Below, piece after piece: positions 1 through 7,799 of a stretch of 64,000 bases of DNA (the first letter of the stretch is position 1; every line of letters starts with the position of its first letter). The stretch is from JALZMG01 sp963739975 (GTDB lineage Bacteria; Actinomycetota; Acidimicrobiia; Acidimicrobiales; Ilumatobacteraceae). Location: NCBI GenBank assembly GCA_963739975.1, contig CAVUCK010000003.1, positions 1 through 64,000 on the forward strand, written 5' to 3'. The translations under genes and the position numbers were made by a program. Under the pieces are notes generated by a model that was not told the origin of the DNA, ran no database searches, and worked only from the letters and a program-made list of their open reading frames with translations.

Positions 1-21
1 GCAGATATGGCGCGGTGGCGT

Positions 22-1227
22 TTAGATCTCGCAGACGGCAATGGCGGATGCGTCTCGGCGTGCCTTGTAGGTTGCGGTGTCGAGGTCCGCGAGTTGGGTA
101 TAGGTGATACGGCTCGGGTCGATCCCGAGCGCGTCGGCGTCGGCCCGGTCGAGTCGTTCGATGAGCGATTTGGAGGCAAGTGTCCGGCCGCCGGTCGCGC
201 AGGCTTCGATCCGCGCAGCCTCGTTCACTTCGTCGCCGAGCGCGGTGACTTCGCTGCGACCAGCAGTAAGGATTCGCCCGATGTACAGGGTCGCACCCCA
301 GTGGAGCCCGAACCGTAGTGACAGCTCGGATGAAGGGATGTCGCCGCGCGCGGCGATATCCGTGAGCGAGTCGCGAAGGGTACGCGCGGCGACGATGCTC
401 GATCTCGCCGCCGCGGATTCGGCGCCCGCCGTCTCGGCGAGGAAGAAGGCGACGACGCCGTCTCCCGCGTGGCGGCCGACAATGCCACCGGCATCGACGA
501 CGCAACGGTCCGCCGCGCGTATCCACCCCCGAACGAACGCGAAATACCGCGCAGTCGAAAGACGACGCGCCAGCGGCGAAGACGCTTCCAGATCGGCCAT
601 CAAGATCGCCGCCGGGCGACGATCGGCGTGCTCAACCAGCCGCATCCGTTCGAGATGAAACAGGTCCACCGTAGAGACCGACGCGGCAAGCTGCGACATC
701 CCCGCCGAGGGCTTGGTCAAGTTGCAAACCCCCGCAAGGTTTCCGTGAGCGTCATCGATCCGAACATGCGTCGTCAAACTCACCACCTCTAACCCCGAAA
801 CCGTGGCGGACAGGCCGGGGCGAGACCACACAGCGGGAAGATCTTTGGGTTCAAGTTGGTCGACCAGGTCCGCGAACTCGGGATCGACGACCCGACGAAG
901 CTCTTCCCGGCCGCCCGGCGTACTCGCAAGGATGTAAGGACCAATCTCCAAGAAGCGCGCTCGACGAACCTCCGGTAGCGCAAAGCCGCCGCGGTTCACC
1001 GACACGCGAAACCGCGTCGTCTCCGCGCTATAGAGGTGGAACCCCATTGGCAGGACCGTGCCCGCTCCTGTGTCCCCGTAAGTCAACCTGACCTCGTCCG
1101 TCGCGAACACCAGGCGCCAGCCGGAGTCGTACACATGCGCCCAATGGCCGGCGTCGTTCAGTGCCGACGCCCACGCAGCCAGGTTCGGGTCGTCAGGCAA
1201 CGGAAGCGACTTCAAGCGATCAGTCAC
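22..1227 (-). CDS. Class III nucleotidyl cyclase domain protein
   Basis: A 401-residue protein with a C-terminal class III adenylate/guanylate cyclase domain (about residues 205-345). Asp212 (ADLEASS) and Asp256 (HAGDGV) fit the two metal-binding aspartates. GDEVNEAARIE at 331-341 supplies the N-x3-R pair Asn335 and Arg339. The usual substrate-selecting lysine before the second Asp is replaced by Arg252, so ATP specificity is not assured. The first ~190 residues match no family I recognise and may be a sensory module; no membrane segment is visible. The GTG start lies 7 nt after a CAATCT box (1235-1240), suggesting a leaderless mRNA. Product cAMP or cGMP is inferred from the family. Confidence 0.8.
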   Translation of the reverse strand: MTDRLKSLPLPDDPNLAAWASALNDAGHWAHVYDSGWRLVFATDEVRLTYGDTGAGTVLPMGFHLYSAETTRFRVSVNRGGFALPEVRRARFLEIGPYILASTPGGREELRRVVDPEFADLVDQLEPKDLPAVWSRPGLSATVSGLEVVSLTTHVRIDDAHGNLAGVCNLTKPSAGMSQLAASVSTVDLFHLERMRLVEHADRRPAAILMADLEASSPLARRLSTARYFAFVRGWIRAADRCVVDAGGIVGRHAGDGVVAFFLAETAGAESAAARSSIVAARTLRDSLTDIAARGDIPSSELSLRFGLHWGATLYIGRILTAGRSEVTALGDEVNEAARIEACATGGRTLASKSLIERLDRADADALGIDPSRITYTQLADLDTATYKARRDASAIAVCEI

Positions 1228-1234
1228 GCGCCAC

Positions 1235-1240
1235 AGATTG
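1235..1240 (-). promoter_or_regulatory. -10 box of cyclase gene (leaderless)
   Basis: CAATCT on the minus strand, 7 nt before the GTG start at 1227. It fits the xAxxxT-N7-start pattern seen across this window; no Shine-Dalgarno is present. Confidence 0.4.
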
Positions 1241-1289
1241 CCCGATCAGGGCGCGTTGAGCGACCGGAAGCGGTGGCATCCTGTGCGCC

Positions 1290-1460
1290 GTGTTGTCGTT
1301 CACGCCGCCGATGCTGGCCTCGAGCGGCCGCCCGACGGGGGCGCTCGACGACTGGGTAGTGGAGCCGAAGGTGGACGGGTGGCGCGCCCAGGTCGCCGTC
1401 GACGACGGATTGCACGGTGTGGACGCGGACCGGTCGTCCCTGGCGTGCTCCGTCTATTGG
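1290..1460 (+). pseudogene. ATP-dependent DNA ligase N-terminal remnant (copy 1)
   Basis: From a GTG at 1290 the translation reads FTPPMLAS then WVVEPKVDGWRAQV, which is the nucleotidyltransferase motif I (KxDG, adenylated Lys) of LigC/LigD-type ATP-dependent DNA ligases. After about 1410 the expected next motif (TVxTRTGRPW) continues only in the +1 frame, from 1414. The rest of the ligase is absent: the reading frame runs into a serine hydrolase. A CATCCT box at 1277-1282 sits 7 nt before the GTG. A second, diverged copy of the same motif lies at 2732-2850, on the far side of the hydrolase. It is too short to be functional. Confidence 0.6.
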
Positions 1461-1490
1461 TGCTCTGGTGGTGAGGTAGGGTCGAAGTGC

Positions 1491-2689
1491 GTGCGTCGAG
1501 GGGTAGCCGGCATCGTCACCGGCGTCGTGGCGAGCGGAGCGTTGATCGTTCTCGCCACTGAGCCACCGGGCACTCTGTCGAGCGTCTCGCCCGGTGCTGC
1601 ACCGGCGGACGTGCCGCCGCCGGGCTATCCCGAGCAGCCCGCTGGTGTGCCGTTCCCGACCGCTGCGTGGTCCACCGGTCCGTTGCCACCCGGGGTCGAC
1701 GGCGGTCTGATTGACGCCGCGGTCCTGCGGGCATTCGGCGCTCCGGATGCGGCGTCCCGCGTGCAATCGGTTGTCGTGGTGCAAGGCGGCCGGATCGTGT
1801 ATGAGCAGTACCATCCGCTCGACGGACCGGACAAGCAGTACGGCTCGTTCTCCGTCGCCAAGAGCTTCGCATCGGCGCTGATCGGCTTGCTCGTGGCTGA
1901 CGGCATGCTTGAGCTGGATGCGCCGCCGGGGATCGACGAGTGGGGCGGTGCCGGCGATCCCCGCCAGGCGATTACGTTGCGCCACCTCTTGCAGATGAGC
2001 AGCGGCCTCCAGTGGACCGAGGACTACGGCGCCGACTACCACGAGGTGATCGACGGGTCATCGGTGGCCGAGGCGTTCGCCGCGCCGAACCTGCTGAGTT
2101 CGTCGCCCAGCGCCCGCTCGAGTCGCAACCCGGCACGATCTTCGAGTACTCGACGGGCACGACGATGCTGCTGTCCGGCATCGCCGCCGATGCGCTGGGG
2201 GGCTGCCAGCAGGTCAAGGATTACCTCGACGTACGCCTGTTCGATCCCATCGGGATCACCACCGCGACACTGCAAAGCGACGCCGGCGGATGCTGGTACG
2301 GCGGCTTCGGCGCCAACATGTCGGCTCGCGACTTCGCCCGGTTCGGCCTGCTGTACCTCCGCGGCGGCTGGTGGGACGGCGAAACGGTGGTCCCCGTGAC
2401 GTGGGTCGATGAGTCACGGAAACCGGCGCCGACGTTTGCCGGCTACGGGCTGCACTGGTGGATCGAATCACCGGAGGTGTTCTTCGCCCGCGGCTTGTTC
2501 GGCCAGCTGATCGTGGTCGCACCGGGTCAGGACCTGGTAATCGTGGTGAACGCTTCGTCCAATGGCGACCCGTATTCAATCGAGCAAGCAACGGGATCGC
2601 GGCGATCGCATCGACTTGCTCGCGTGGTGCTCGCCGCCTTCGGTATCGGCGAGTTCCCGCCAGAGGAGACGCTGCCACCCACCCGCTAA
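1491..2689 (+). CDS. Secreted serine hydrolase, beta-lactamase/NylB-like (frameshifted)
   Basis: From GTG 1491 the product starts with RRG and a hydrophobic signal (about residues 5-22), then a Pro-rich linker. It has the SxxK active-site motif in SFSVAKSF and the family signature ITLRHLLQMSSGLQW. The frame breaks near 2085-2096. Translation resumes in another frame with AEFVAQRPLESQPGTIFEYSTG, where YST takes the place of the YxN/YxS motif, and runs to TAA at 2687-2689. The two halves make one complete class C beta-lactamase fold (6-aminohexanoate-dimer hydrolase/esterase group) of about 398 residues. Substrate is unknown. One base is lost or gained; this could be a real mutation or a sequencing error. 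Ligase remnants flank it on both sides. Confidence 0.65.
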
Positions 2690-2731
2690 GCGCAACCGGC
2701 CGCCAGCAGTGGCCGGCCCCGCGGCCCGCTC

Positions 2732-2850
2732 GGGGGTTGGGTCGTCGAACCCAAGGCGGACGGCTGGCGGGCCCAGGACGGTGAGGACACGGACGGGACG
2801 TGACATCACGGCCAAGGTGCCCGATTGGCCCGACTGGCCGGCGTCGGCGT
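2732..2850 (+). pseudogene. ATP-dependent DNA ligase N-terminal remnant (copy 2)
   Basis: GGWVVEPKADGWRAQ (KxDG motif I) is readable from 2732, downstream of the hydrolase stop. The following motif VRTRTGRDITAKVPDWP is readable only in a different frame from about 2781, so the piece is internally deleted and frameshifted. It is similar to but clearly diverged from the fragment at 1290-1460, so the two look like old paralogous fragments rather than a recent duplication. Confidence 0.55.
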
Positions 2851-2981
2851 GAAGTGTGTGCTCGACGGTCGCACAACTGGATCAGCAGCTCTCGGGACAC
2901 CGCACGTTTGGCCTTCGCGCAACATGGCGGCGAAGCGTCGGATGCTGACAAGTTCGGCAGCGTCGACCACCCCCTGGTACA

Positions 2982-3428
2982 CTAGTCTTTCTGCCAGAGG
3001 AAGTTGAATCGAATGCCGTCGAGGACTCCGCCGTTCAACTCTCCGAGCGGGATCTCGTACATATCGGTGTGGACACCGAACATCTTAGCCTTTGCAAATA
3101 TGAGAAGGTTGAGACGATTTGATCCTTCGAGGCGGACGATCCCACTTTCTGAATCGTCGTCCTGTGTCTGACATTCGCCTTGGATTTGCCCGCGAGCGTA
3201 ACGGTTCACGACCTTCACCGACTTCCACCACCGCACCGCAGGAGCGCTCTTAAGCTGGAACTCCGTCCCGCCCTCATGCGTCTGGGTGAGGTGCAGTCTG
3301 ATTGTGTCCTCCCAATTGGGCGCCACGAACGTTCCGCGGATCGAGCTCTCTCCGCCGGGCGAGGGCGCCAACCGATCCCGCGTGGCGAAAGGTATTCCCC
3401 AGTCCGTCCAGTACATCTTGTCGGCCAT
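2982..3428 (-). CDS. Hypothetical protein, 148 aa
   Basis: I do not recognise this protein. The start ATG at 3428 (MADKMYWTDWG) is supported by a strong Shine-Dalgarno (GGAGGAGGGG) about 5 nt upstream, which is unusual here, where most starts look leaderless. The product is soluble, rich in Trp and charged residues, with no signal or membrane segment. The coding DNA is visibly less GC-rich than its neighbours (for example around 3090-3130), and it lies beside a degenerate insertion sequence, so recent horizontal acquisition is plausible. No adjacent gene shares its strand. Confidence 0.6.
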   Translation of the reverse strand: MADKMYWTDWGIPFATRDRLAPSPGGESSIRGTFVAPNWEDTIRLHLTQTHEGGTEFQLKSAPAVRWWKSVKVVNRYARGQIQGECQTQDDDSESGIVRLEGSNRLNLLIFAKAKMFGVHTDMYEIPLGELNGGVLDGIRFNFLWQKD

Positions 3429-3751
3429 GAGGTCCCCTCCTCCGCGAAGTCGTCGAACGTACCCCAGCCAACGGCGTGCGATGTTCGGGCGCGACCTGCG
3501 CACCAAGCCCTAGTGGCGTACGAACGCCCCCCCCGGGAGCGGGCGGCATCGGGGGGCGCTATCACTCACGGGGGCGGTCCCCCTACCGTGGAGGAGGTCC
3601 CCTGGGGCGGAGCACAGGACCCCGTCCAAGGCGGGGATGGACCCAGCGGTGCCCGCGGTCACCGTCGAGGCTCCAACCTGAAGGCCATCACGACGCCGCG
3701 CTCGTCAACCGAAGCGGTTAGCCGGCCGTCCCGAGCCAACGCCCGCCGGAC

Positions 3752-4594
3752 ATGCTCGGGAGCCACACGCGCTCCGCCCCGCGATTCATCGACCTCGCCG
3801 ATGCGCAGCGGCGCGCCGAGACGTGGTGCCTGGGGCGGGCCGGCCAACGGATCCATGGCACCACCCAGTGCCGCCCGCTCGAAGTGTTCAACTTCGACGA
3901 GCAGCCACGGCTGGGGCCGGCGCCGACGATGGTCTATGACCTGCCGGCGTATTCGCGCGAAGGTGCACCGCGATCATCACGTCGAGGTCGCCAAGGCGCT
4001 CTACTCGATGCCTGGTGATCTGATCGGCAGCTACGTCGAGGCACGTGCCGACCGTCAGCTGGTGCGCATCTTCGCTGGTGGGCAGTTGATCAAGGTTCAT
4101 CCCCGTCAACGACCAGGCGGCCGCTCCACCGACGTCAACGACCTGCCCGCAGGCAAGACGATCTACGCGATGCGTGATCTCGATCGGCTGCAACGGATGG
4201 CCGCCGCTCACGGCGAAGCAGTCGGCGTCTACGCCGCAGCGAAGCTCAACATCCCGTTGCCGTGGACGAAGATGCGTCAGGTCGACGCCCTGCTCGGCCT
4301 GGCCAAGAATGGGGTCCCGAACGCGTCGATGCTGCCTGCCGGCGAGCCCTGGACGCCGAAGCGGTCAACGTCGGGCTGATTGGCCGGATGCTCGAACGAG
4401 GCACCGAAACAGCGACGATGCAGCCGCCGCTGCCGGGCACCGTCGTCGCCGGCCGCTTCGCCCGCGACCCCGCCCACTTCGCGGTCGGCGGCCAGGATCG
4501 CCCGCACCCCGATGCCACCCCCACCACGTTGCGGCGCGCAGCAGCGATCCTGGAGGCCGGTCTCGATGCTGATCTCGCCGGAGCGGCCCGATGA
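3752..4594 (+). pseudogene. istA: istA, IS21-family transposase C-terminal remnant
   Basis: Only the C-terminal third of IstA is recognisable and it changes frame at least twice. FIDLADAQRRAETW through PTMVYDLPAYSR is read from 3780. KVHRDHHVEVAKALYSMPGD through PLPWTKMRQVDALLGLAK is read in another frame from about 3960 to 4315. ALDAEAVNVGLIGRMLERGTE then runs to TGA at 4592-4594 in a third segment. The DDE catalytic core is missing. The stop overlaps the istB start (ATGA), the normal IS21 gene order. Confidence 0.75.
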
Positions 4595-5396
4595 GCGCCC
4601 CGACGGTCACCCCGGAGCTGAAGGCCTTTCTGCGCCGCGTCAAGCTCGGCCGCTGCCTCGACACCCTCCCCGAGCGGCTCGCCCTCGCCGCCACCGGCGG
4701 GCTCGGCCACGCCGAGTTCTTGGAGCTCGTCCTGCCGACGAAGTCACCCGCCGCGAAACCAGCTCCGCCGACCGACGCTCCCGGGCCGCCGGACTCGACC
4801 CGGAGATGACCTTGGACCGCTGGGACCGCCAAGATCACCTAGGACCGCGCCGTGTGGAACGAGCTGTGCTCGCTGCGCTTCGTCGAAGCCGGTCACAACG
4901 CCGTGATCATGGGCCCCGTCGGGGTCGGCAAGACCTTCTTGGCCACCGCCCTCGGCTACGCCGCCATCCGCCGCCGCTTCAGCGTTCACTTCGAACGCTG
5001 CGACCGGCTGCTCAAACGGCTGCGCGCCAGCCGGCTCGACAACAGCCACGACACGGAGATGCGTCGCCTGCTGCGCGTCGACCTCCTCGTGATCGACGAC
5101 TTCGCCCTCCAGCGCTCGACCCGCTGGACACCGCCGACATCTACGAACTGATCGTCGAACGACACCGCGCCGCCGCCACGGTGGCCACGTCAAACCGTGA
5201 GCCCATCGAGTGGCTCGGCCTGATGGCCGACCCGCTCCTCGCCCAATCAGCCATCGACCGGCTGCAGTCCGCCGCTCACGAACTCGTCCTCGACGGCGAG
5301 TCCTACCGGCAACGCCAACGACCCGCCATCACCAACGACGACCGTCGCCTTGACCCAACTGCGCCGCCTCGGCGATCATCACGACGCCGACGCTGA
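4591..5396 (+). pseudogene. istB: istB, IS21-family helper ATPase (frameshifted)
   Basis: IstB assists the IS21 transposase as an AAA+ ATPase. The N-terminus begins MSAPTVTPELKAFLRRVKLG. EVTRRETSSADRRSRAAGLDP lies in another frame around 4735-4830. Walker A GPVGVGKTFLA and Walker B VDLLVIDDFAL occur in the original frame (4852-5110). The C-terminus (DTADIYELIVERHRAA, TSNREPIEWLGLMADP, AIDRLQSAAHELVLDGESYR) is again shifted, from about 5115. Three frameshifts make it non-functional, though nearly the full length of the family (about 260 residues) can be traced. Confidence 0.8.
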
Positions 5397-5408
5397 CACC
5401 CGAGAAGA

Positions 5409-5455
5409 GGTCCCATCACACTGGCGCACGGGTGGTCCCATCCGGCTGGCGTGCG
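5409..5455 (+). repeat. IS21 subterminal direct repeats
   Basis: Two 22-bp direct repeats (5409-5430 and 5434-5455) beginning GGTCCCATC and sharing about 17 of 22 positions lie just after istB. IS21 elements carry such tandem transposase-binding repeats at their ends. No matching inverted copies are seen at the left side. Confidence 0.5.
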
Positions 5456-5664
5456 ACACGTAGATGTGGAAACGGGGGAGACAAGAACTGGTTGCCGTCG
5501 CGCGAAGCCGACTAACACCACCGCATCGGGCTACGGCCTGGCCCTTCGGACGCACCCGTTCCCCTGGGATACCGCTTCGTACCGGCTCACGTGCGCCGCG
5601 CCTGCGCCGCAGCTGCGCCGCATCGACTCGAAAGTAGCCCGCTGACCTGGGATATCGCTTGAAG

Positions 5665-5718
5665 GGCGACGGGCCTGCAAAGCCCTCTACCCGGGTTCGA
5701 TTCCCGGCGTCGCCTCCA
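5665..5718 (+). tRNA. tRNA-Cys(GCA) lacking the D arm (probable pseudo-tRNA)
   Basis: The acceptor stem GGCGACG (5665-5671) pairs perfectly with CGTCGCC (5708-5714), followed by T and an encoded CCA (5716-5718). The anticodon loop CTGCAAA (5675-5681) gives anticodon GCA. A T arm CCGGG-TTCGATT-CCCGG is intact at 5691-5707. The ~20 nt D arm normally between acceptor and anticodon stems is absent, leaving 54 nt in all and a three-pair anticodon stem. An integrase remnant starts just after the CCA, so the locus looks like a used tRNA attachment site. It is probably not a working tRNA. Confidence 0.7.
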
Positions 5719-5719
5719 G

Positions 5720-5835
5720 CAGTCGAGCGTCCAGACCCGCGCCTTGAGGAAGGCGCTGGCGGTGGCCGGCGTGCAGTGCCGATACCACGACGTCCGCCAC
5801 ACCGGCGTCGCCCTGACGACGAGCATGGCCGTCGG
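5720..5835 (+). pseudogene. Tyrosine recombinase (phage-type integrase) C-terminal fragment
   Basis: Reading from 5720, VQTRALRKALAVAGVQ then RYHDVRHTGVALTT carries the HxxR box (HDVRHTG) of tyrosine recombinases. The catalytic Tyr and upstream Arg are missing and the frame then runs without similarity into the antitoxin ORF. Its place directly 3' of a tRNA-Cys is typical for integrated islands. Confidence 0.55.
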
Positions 5836-5902
5836 CACGCGTCAGGGCGCGTCGCTCTCGGCGATCGCCGCCGGCAGGTCACGGCGGGTGTGCAGCAGGC
5901 AC

Positions 5903-6127
5903 ATGAACGTGTCGCTGCCCGACCAGCTGCGGGCGTTCGTCGACGAACAGGTCGGTGGCGGCAGCTACGGATCGACCAGCGAGTACGTACGCGAGCTGAT
6001 TCGACGCGACCAGGACCGCCAGCGGCTCCGCCGTCTCCTGCTCGAGGGCGCCGAGTCCGAACCGGGCCCGCTTGCCGACGGGGCGTACTTCACGTCGCTT
6101 CGCGACCGCCTCGACGACGCAGGCTGA
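5903..6127 (+). CDS. ParD-like ribbon-helix-helix antitoxin
   Basis: 74 residues beginning MNVSLPDQLRAFVDEQV and continuing STSEYVRELIRRDQDRQRLR, the ribbon-helix-helix domain plus C-terminal toxin-binding tail of type II ParD antitoxins (full family length). ParD proteins dimerise, bind their own promoter and neutralise ParE gyrase-targeting toxins. The start at 5903 follows family length; the same frame is open upstream only because it runs on from the integrase fragment. The downstream ParE reading frame has no start codon and is truncated, so the antitoxin seems orphaned. Confidence 0.7.
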   Translation: MNVSLPDQLRAFVDEQVGGGSYGSTSEYVRELIRRDQDRQRLRRLLLEGAESEPGPLADGAYFTSLRDRLDDAG

Positions 6128-6300
6128 CAACCGGAGGCCAAGCCGGTCCGGCTTCGCCGCCTCGCAGCTGACGACGTCGCGACCGCCGTCGACCGTTGCG
6201 TCGACGAGGCAGGTAATGACGTCGCTGCTCGGTTCATCGATGCGGTCGAGCGCGCCCTGCGAGCTAGTGCCCGATGGCAAAGTTTGCCAGTCGGGCGGCG
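6128..6300 (+). pseudogene. ParE-like toxin remnant
   Basis: Directly after the ParD stop, the same frame reads KPVRLRRLAADDVATAVDR then NDVAARFIDAVERALRASAR, the N-terminal half of a ParE/RelE-fold toxin. A GGAGG Shine-Dalgarno is present at about 6132-6136, but no ATG, GTG or TTG follows in frame. Similarity ends near 6295, before the catalytic and C-terminal strands. Confidence 0.5.
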
Positions 6301-6331
6301 GGACATCAGCCCCTCCGGGGGGGGGCCGGCC

Positions 6332-6362
6332 TTGACCTTAAGTTGACTTGAACTCGTACGGT
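6332..6362 (+). promoter_or_regulatory. MerR/SoxR-type promoter-operator of the MFS gene
   Basis: A -35 TTGACC (6332-6337) and -10 TACGGT (6357-6362) are separated by 19 bp, the overlong spacer used by MerR-family activators. The spacer contains a dyad (6338-6352) with half-sites TTAAGT and ACTTGA, very like the SoxR box. No merR-type gene is adjacent in this window. Confidence 0.55.
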
Positions 6363-6369
6363 CTGCGCC

Positions 6370-6444
6370 ATGGACGGTGCCGTGACCGATGTCGCACGCG
6401 TCACGAATGAGTTCGCCTCCGGATCGGCGTCAGAACGACCATGA
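6370..6444 (+). CDS. 24-codon leaderless mini-ORF coupled to MFS gene
   Basis: The ATG lies exactly 7 nt after the -10 box, so the mRNA would start on it. The product begins MDGAVTDVARVTNEF. Its TGA (6442-6444) overlaps the MFS ATG (6441-6443) as ATGA, an arrangement that couples translation. No similarity to other proteins is claimed. Confidence 0.5.
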   Translation: MDGAVTDVARVTNEFASGSASERP

Positions 6445-7787
6445 CCGCCGTGCTGGAGGGCCCGATCAGCGAGACCGATCGCGCCGCGTTGGTCGCGGCC
6501 AGGCTGGCGACGTTCCGACGCCTGCTGCTGAACACGCTGGTGACCGGTGTGACCAGCTCGTTCCTCTGGTTCGCCCTCACGTTCTGGGTGTACCTCGAGA
6601 CTCGCTCCGTCGTCGCCACCGGCGTGATCGGCGGCGCCTTCAGCCTGTCCACGGCCCTGATCGGCCCGGCCTTCGGGACCTACGTCGACCGTCACCGCAA
6701 GAAGGCGGCGATGGTCCTGTCGACCGTCGTGTCGGTGGCCTGCTTCGCCGTCGCCACCGCGGTGTTCCTGGCCGTCGACCAGACCTCGTTGCTGTCGCTG
6801 CGGGCACCGTGGTTCTGGATGCTCGTCGCCTCGACGTTGCTCGGCTCCGTCGCCGGCCAGATGCGCGGCATCGTGCTGTCGACCTGCGTCACGTTGCTCG
6901 TCCCCGACGACCGGCGTGATCGGGCCAACGGCATGGTCGGCACCGTGACGGGCGTGTCGTTCGCCATCACCTCGGTGTTCAGCGGTCTCGTCATCGGCCA
7001 GCTGGGGATGGGGTGGGCGCTCTACGGCGCGCTGGCGCTGACCATCGCAGCGCTGATCCACCTCGCCGGGATCGCCATCGACGAGCGGGAGCCGGACCCG
7101 TCGCTGACGGGAGGCAGGCGGATCGACGTGCGTGGCGCGATCAACGCAATCCGCGACGTTCCCGGGCTGGCGATGCTGATCGGGCTCGCCGCCGTCAACA
7201 ACCTCTTGGCCGGCGTGTTCATGGCGTTGATGGACGCCTACGGCCTCGAGCTGGTGTCCGTCGAGACCTGGGGGCTGCTGTGGGGCTTCATCAGCTTCGC
7301 GTTCATCGCCGGCGGCGTTGCCGTCGCCAAGTTCGGCCTCGGCAAGTCGCCGCTGCGACTCGTGTTGGTCGGCAACCTCGTCAACTGGACGGTGTGCTCG
7401 GTGTTCGCCCTGCGGTCGTCGATCGTCCTGGTCACGATCGGCATGGTCGTCTGGTTGGCGCTGATCCCGGTGATCGAGGCGGCGGAGCAGACCGTGCTGC
7501 AGCGCTCGATCCCCTTCGAACGCCAGGGCCGCGTGTTCGGGTTCGCCCAGCTGGTCGAGAACGCGGCGGCGCCGGTGACGGCCTTCCTGATCGGTCCGCT
7601 GGCCGAGGTCACGTTCATGCCGTTCATGACCGACGGCGCGGGCGCCGACGCCATCGGCGGCTGGTTCGGCACCGGGCCCGAACGCGGCTTGGCGCTGATG
7701 TTCACGCTCGCCGGTCTCGTCGGGGTGGTCGTGACGTTGCTGGCGTGGACGTCCCGGTCCTACCGGCGGCTGACCGCCGCGGCCTGA
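6441..7787 (+). CDS. MFS efflux transporter (DHA3-like)
   Basis: 448 residues with about 12 hydrophobic segments. The loop GTYVDRHRKKAAMVL between segments 2 and 3 is the MFS motif A region, and DDRRDRANGMVGTVTG in the first half is typical of DHA3/MefA-like exporters. Likely a proton-driven inner-membrane drug or toxin exporter; the substrate cannot be told. It is translated from an ATG overlapping the stop of a 24-codon mini-ORF (ATGA). The upstream 19-bp-spacer promoter implies control by a MerR-family sensor of redox-active or hydrophobic compounds. It ends 12 bp from a convergent LLM gene. Confidence 0.85.
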   Translation: MTAVLEGPISETDRAALVAARLATFRRLLLNTLVTGVTSSFLWFALTFWVYLETRSVVATGVIGGAFSLSTALIGPAFGTYVDRHRKKAAMVLSTVVSVACFAVATAVFLAVDQTSLLSLRAPWFWMLVASTLLGSVAGQMRGIVLSTCVTLLVPDDRRDRANGMVGTVTGVSFAITSVFSGLVIGQLGMGWALYGALALTIAALIHLAGIAIDEREPDPSLTGGRRIDVRGAINAIRDVPGLAMLIGLAAVNNLLAGVFMALMDAYGLELVSVETWGLLWGFISFAFIAGGVAVAKFGLGKSPLRLVLVGNLVNWTVCSVFALRSSIVLVTIGMVVWLALIPVIEAAEQTVLQRSIPFERQGRVFGFAQLVENAAAPVTAFLIGPLAEVTFMPFMTDGAGADAIGGWFGTGPERGLALMFTLAGLVGVVVTLLAWTSRSYRRLTAAA

Positions 7788-7799
7788 CCGGCGGGTCGT

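Larger units (their letters stand above)
3752..5457 (+). mobile_element. Degenerate IS21-family insertion sequence
   Basis: Remnant IstA followed by remnant IstB with an ATGA gene overlap at 4591-4594, as in IS21 elements, and two imperfect direct repeats near the right end (5409-5430 and 5434-5455) typical of IS21 multiple terminal repeats. The N-terminal half of istA and the left end are missing, and both genes carry several frameshifts, so the element cannot transpose by itself. Confidence 0.75.

Noticed and set aside
3500..3700. Left end and N-terminal half of the IS21 element
   Set aside because: GC-rich short palindromes are present (for example around 3522-3560), but nothing matches the right-end repeats or the transposase N-terminus, so I treat the left part as deleted.
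5573..5660. Imperfect 15-bp direct repeat CCTGGGATAyCGCTT upstream of the tRNA, considered as an att or CRISPR-like repeat
   Set aside because: Only two copies, no regular spacer array, and no link to the tRNA 3' end; too little to call.
6306..7061. Minus-strand frame rich in Asp/Gly/Gln/His opposite the MFS gene
   Set aside because: Typical antisense translation of hydrophobic codons; no start signal and no similarity.
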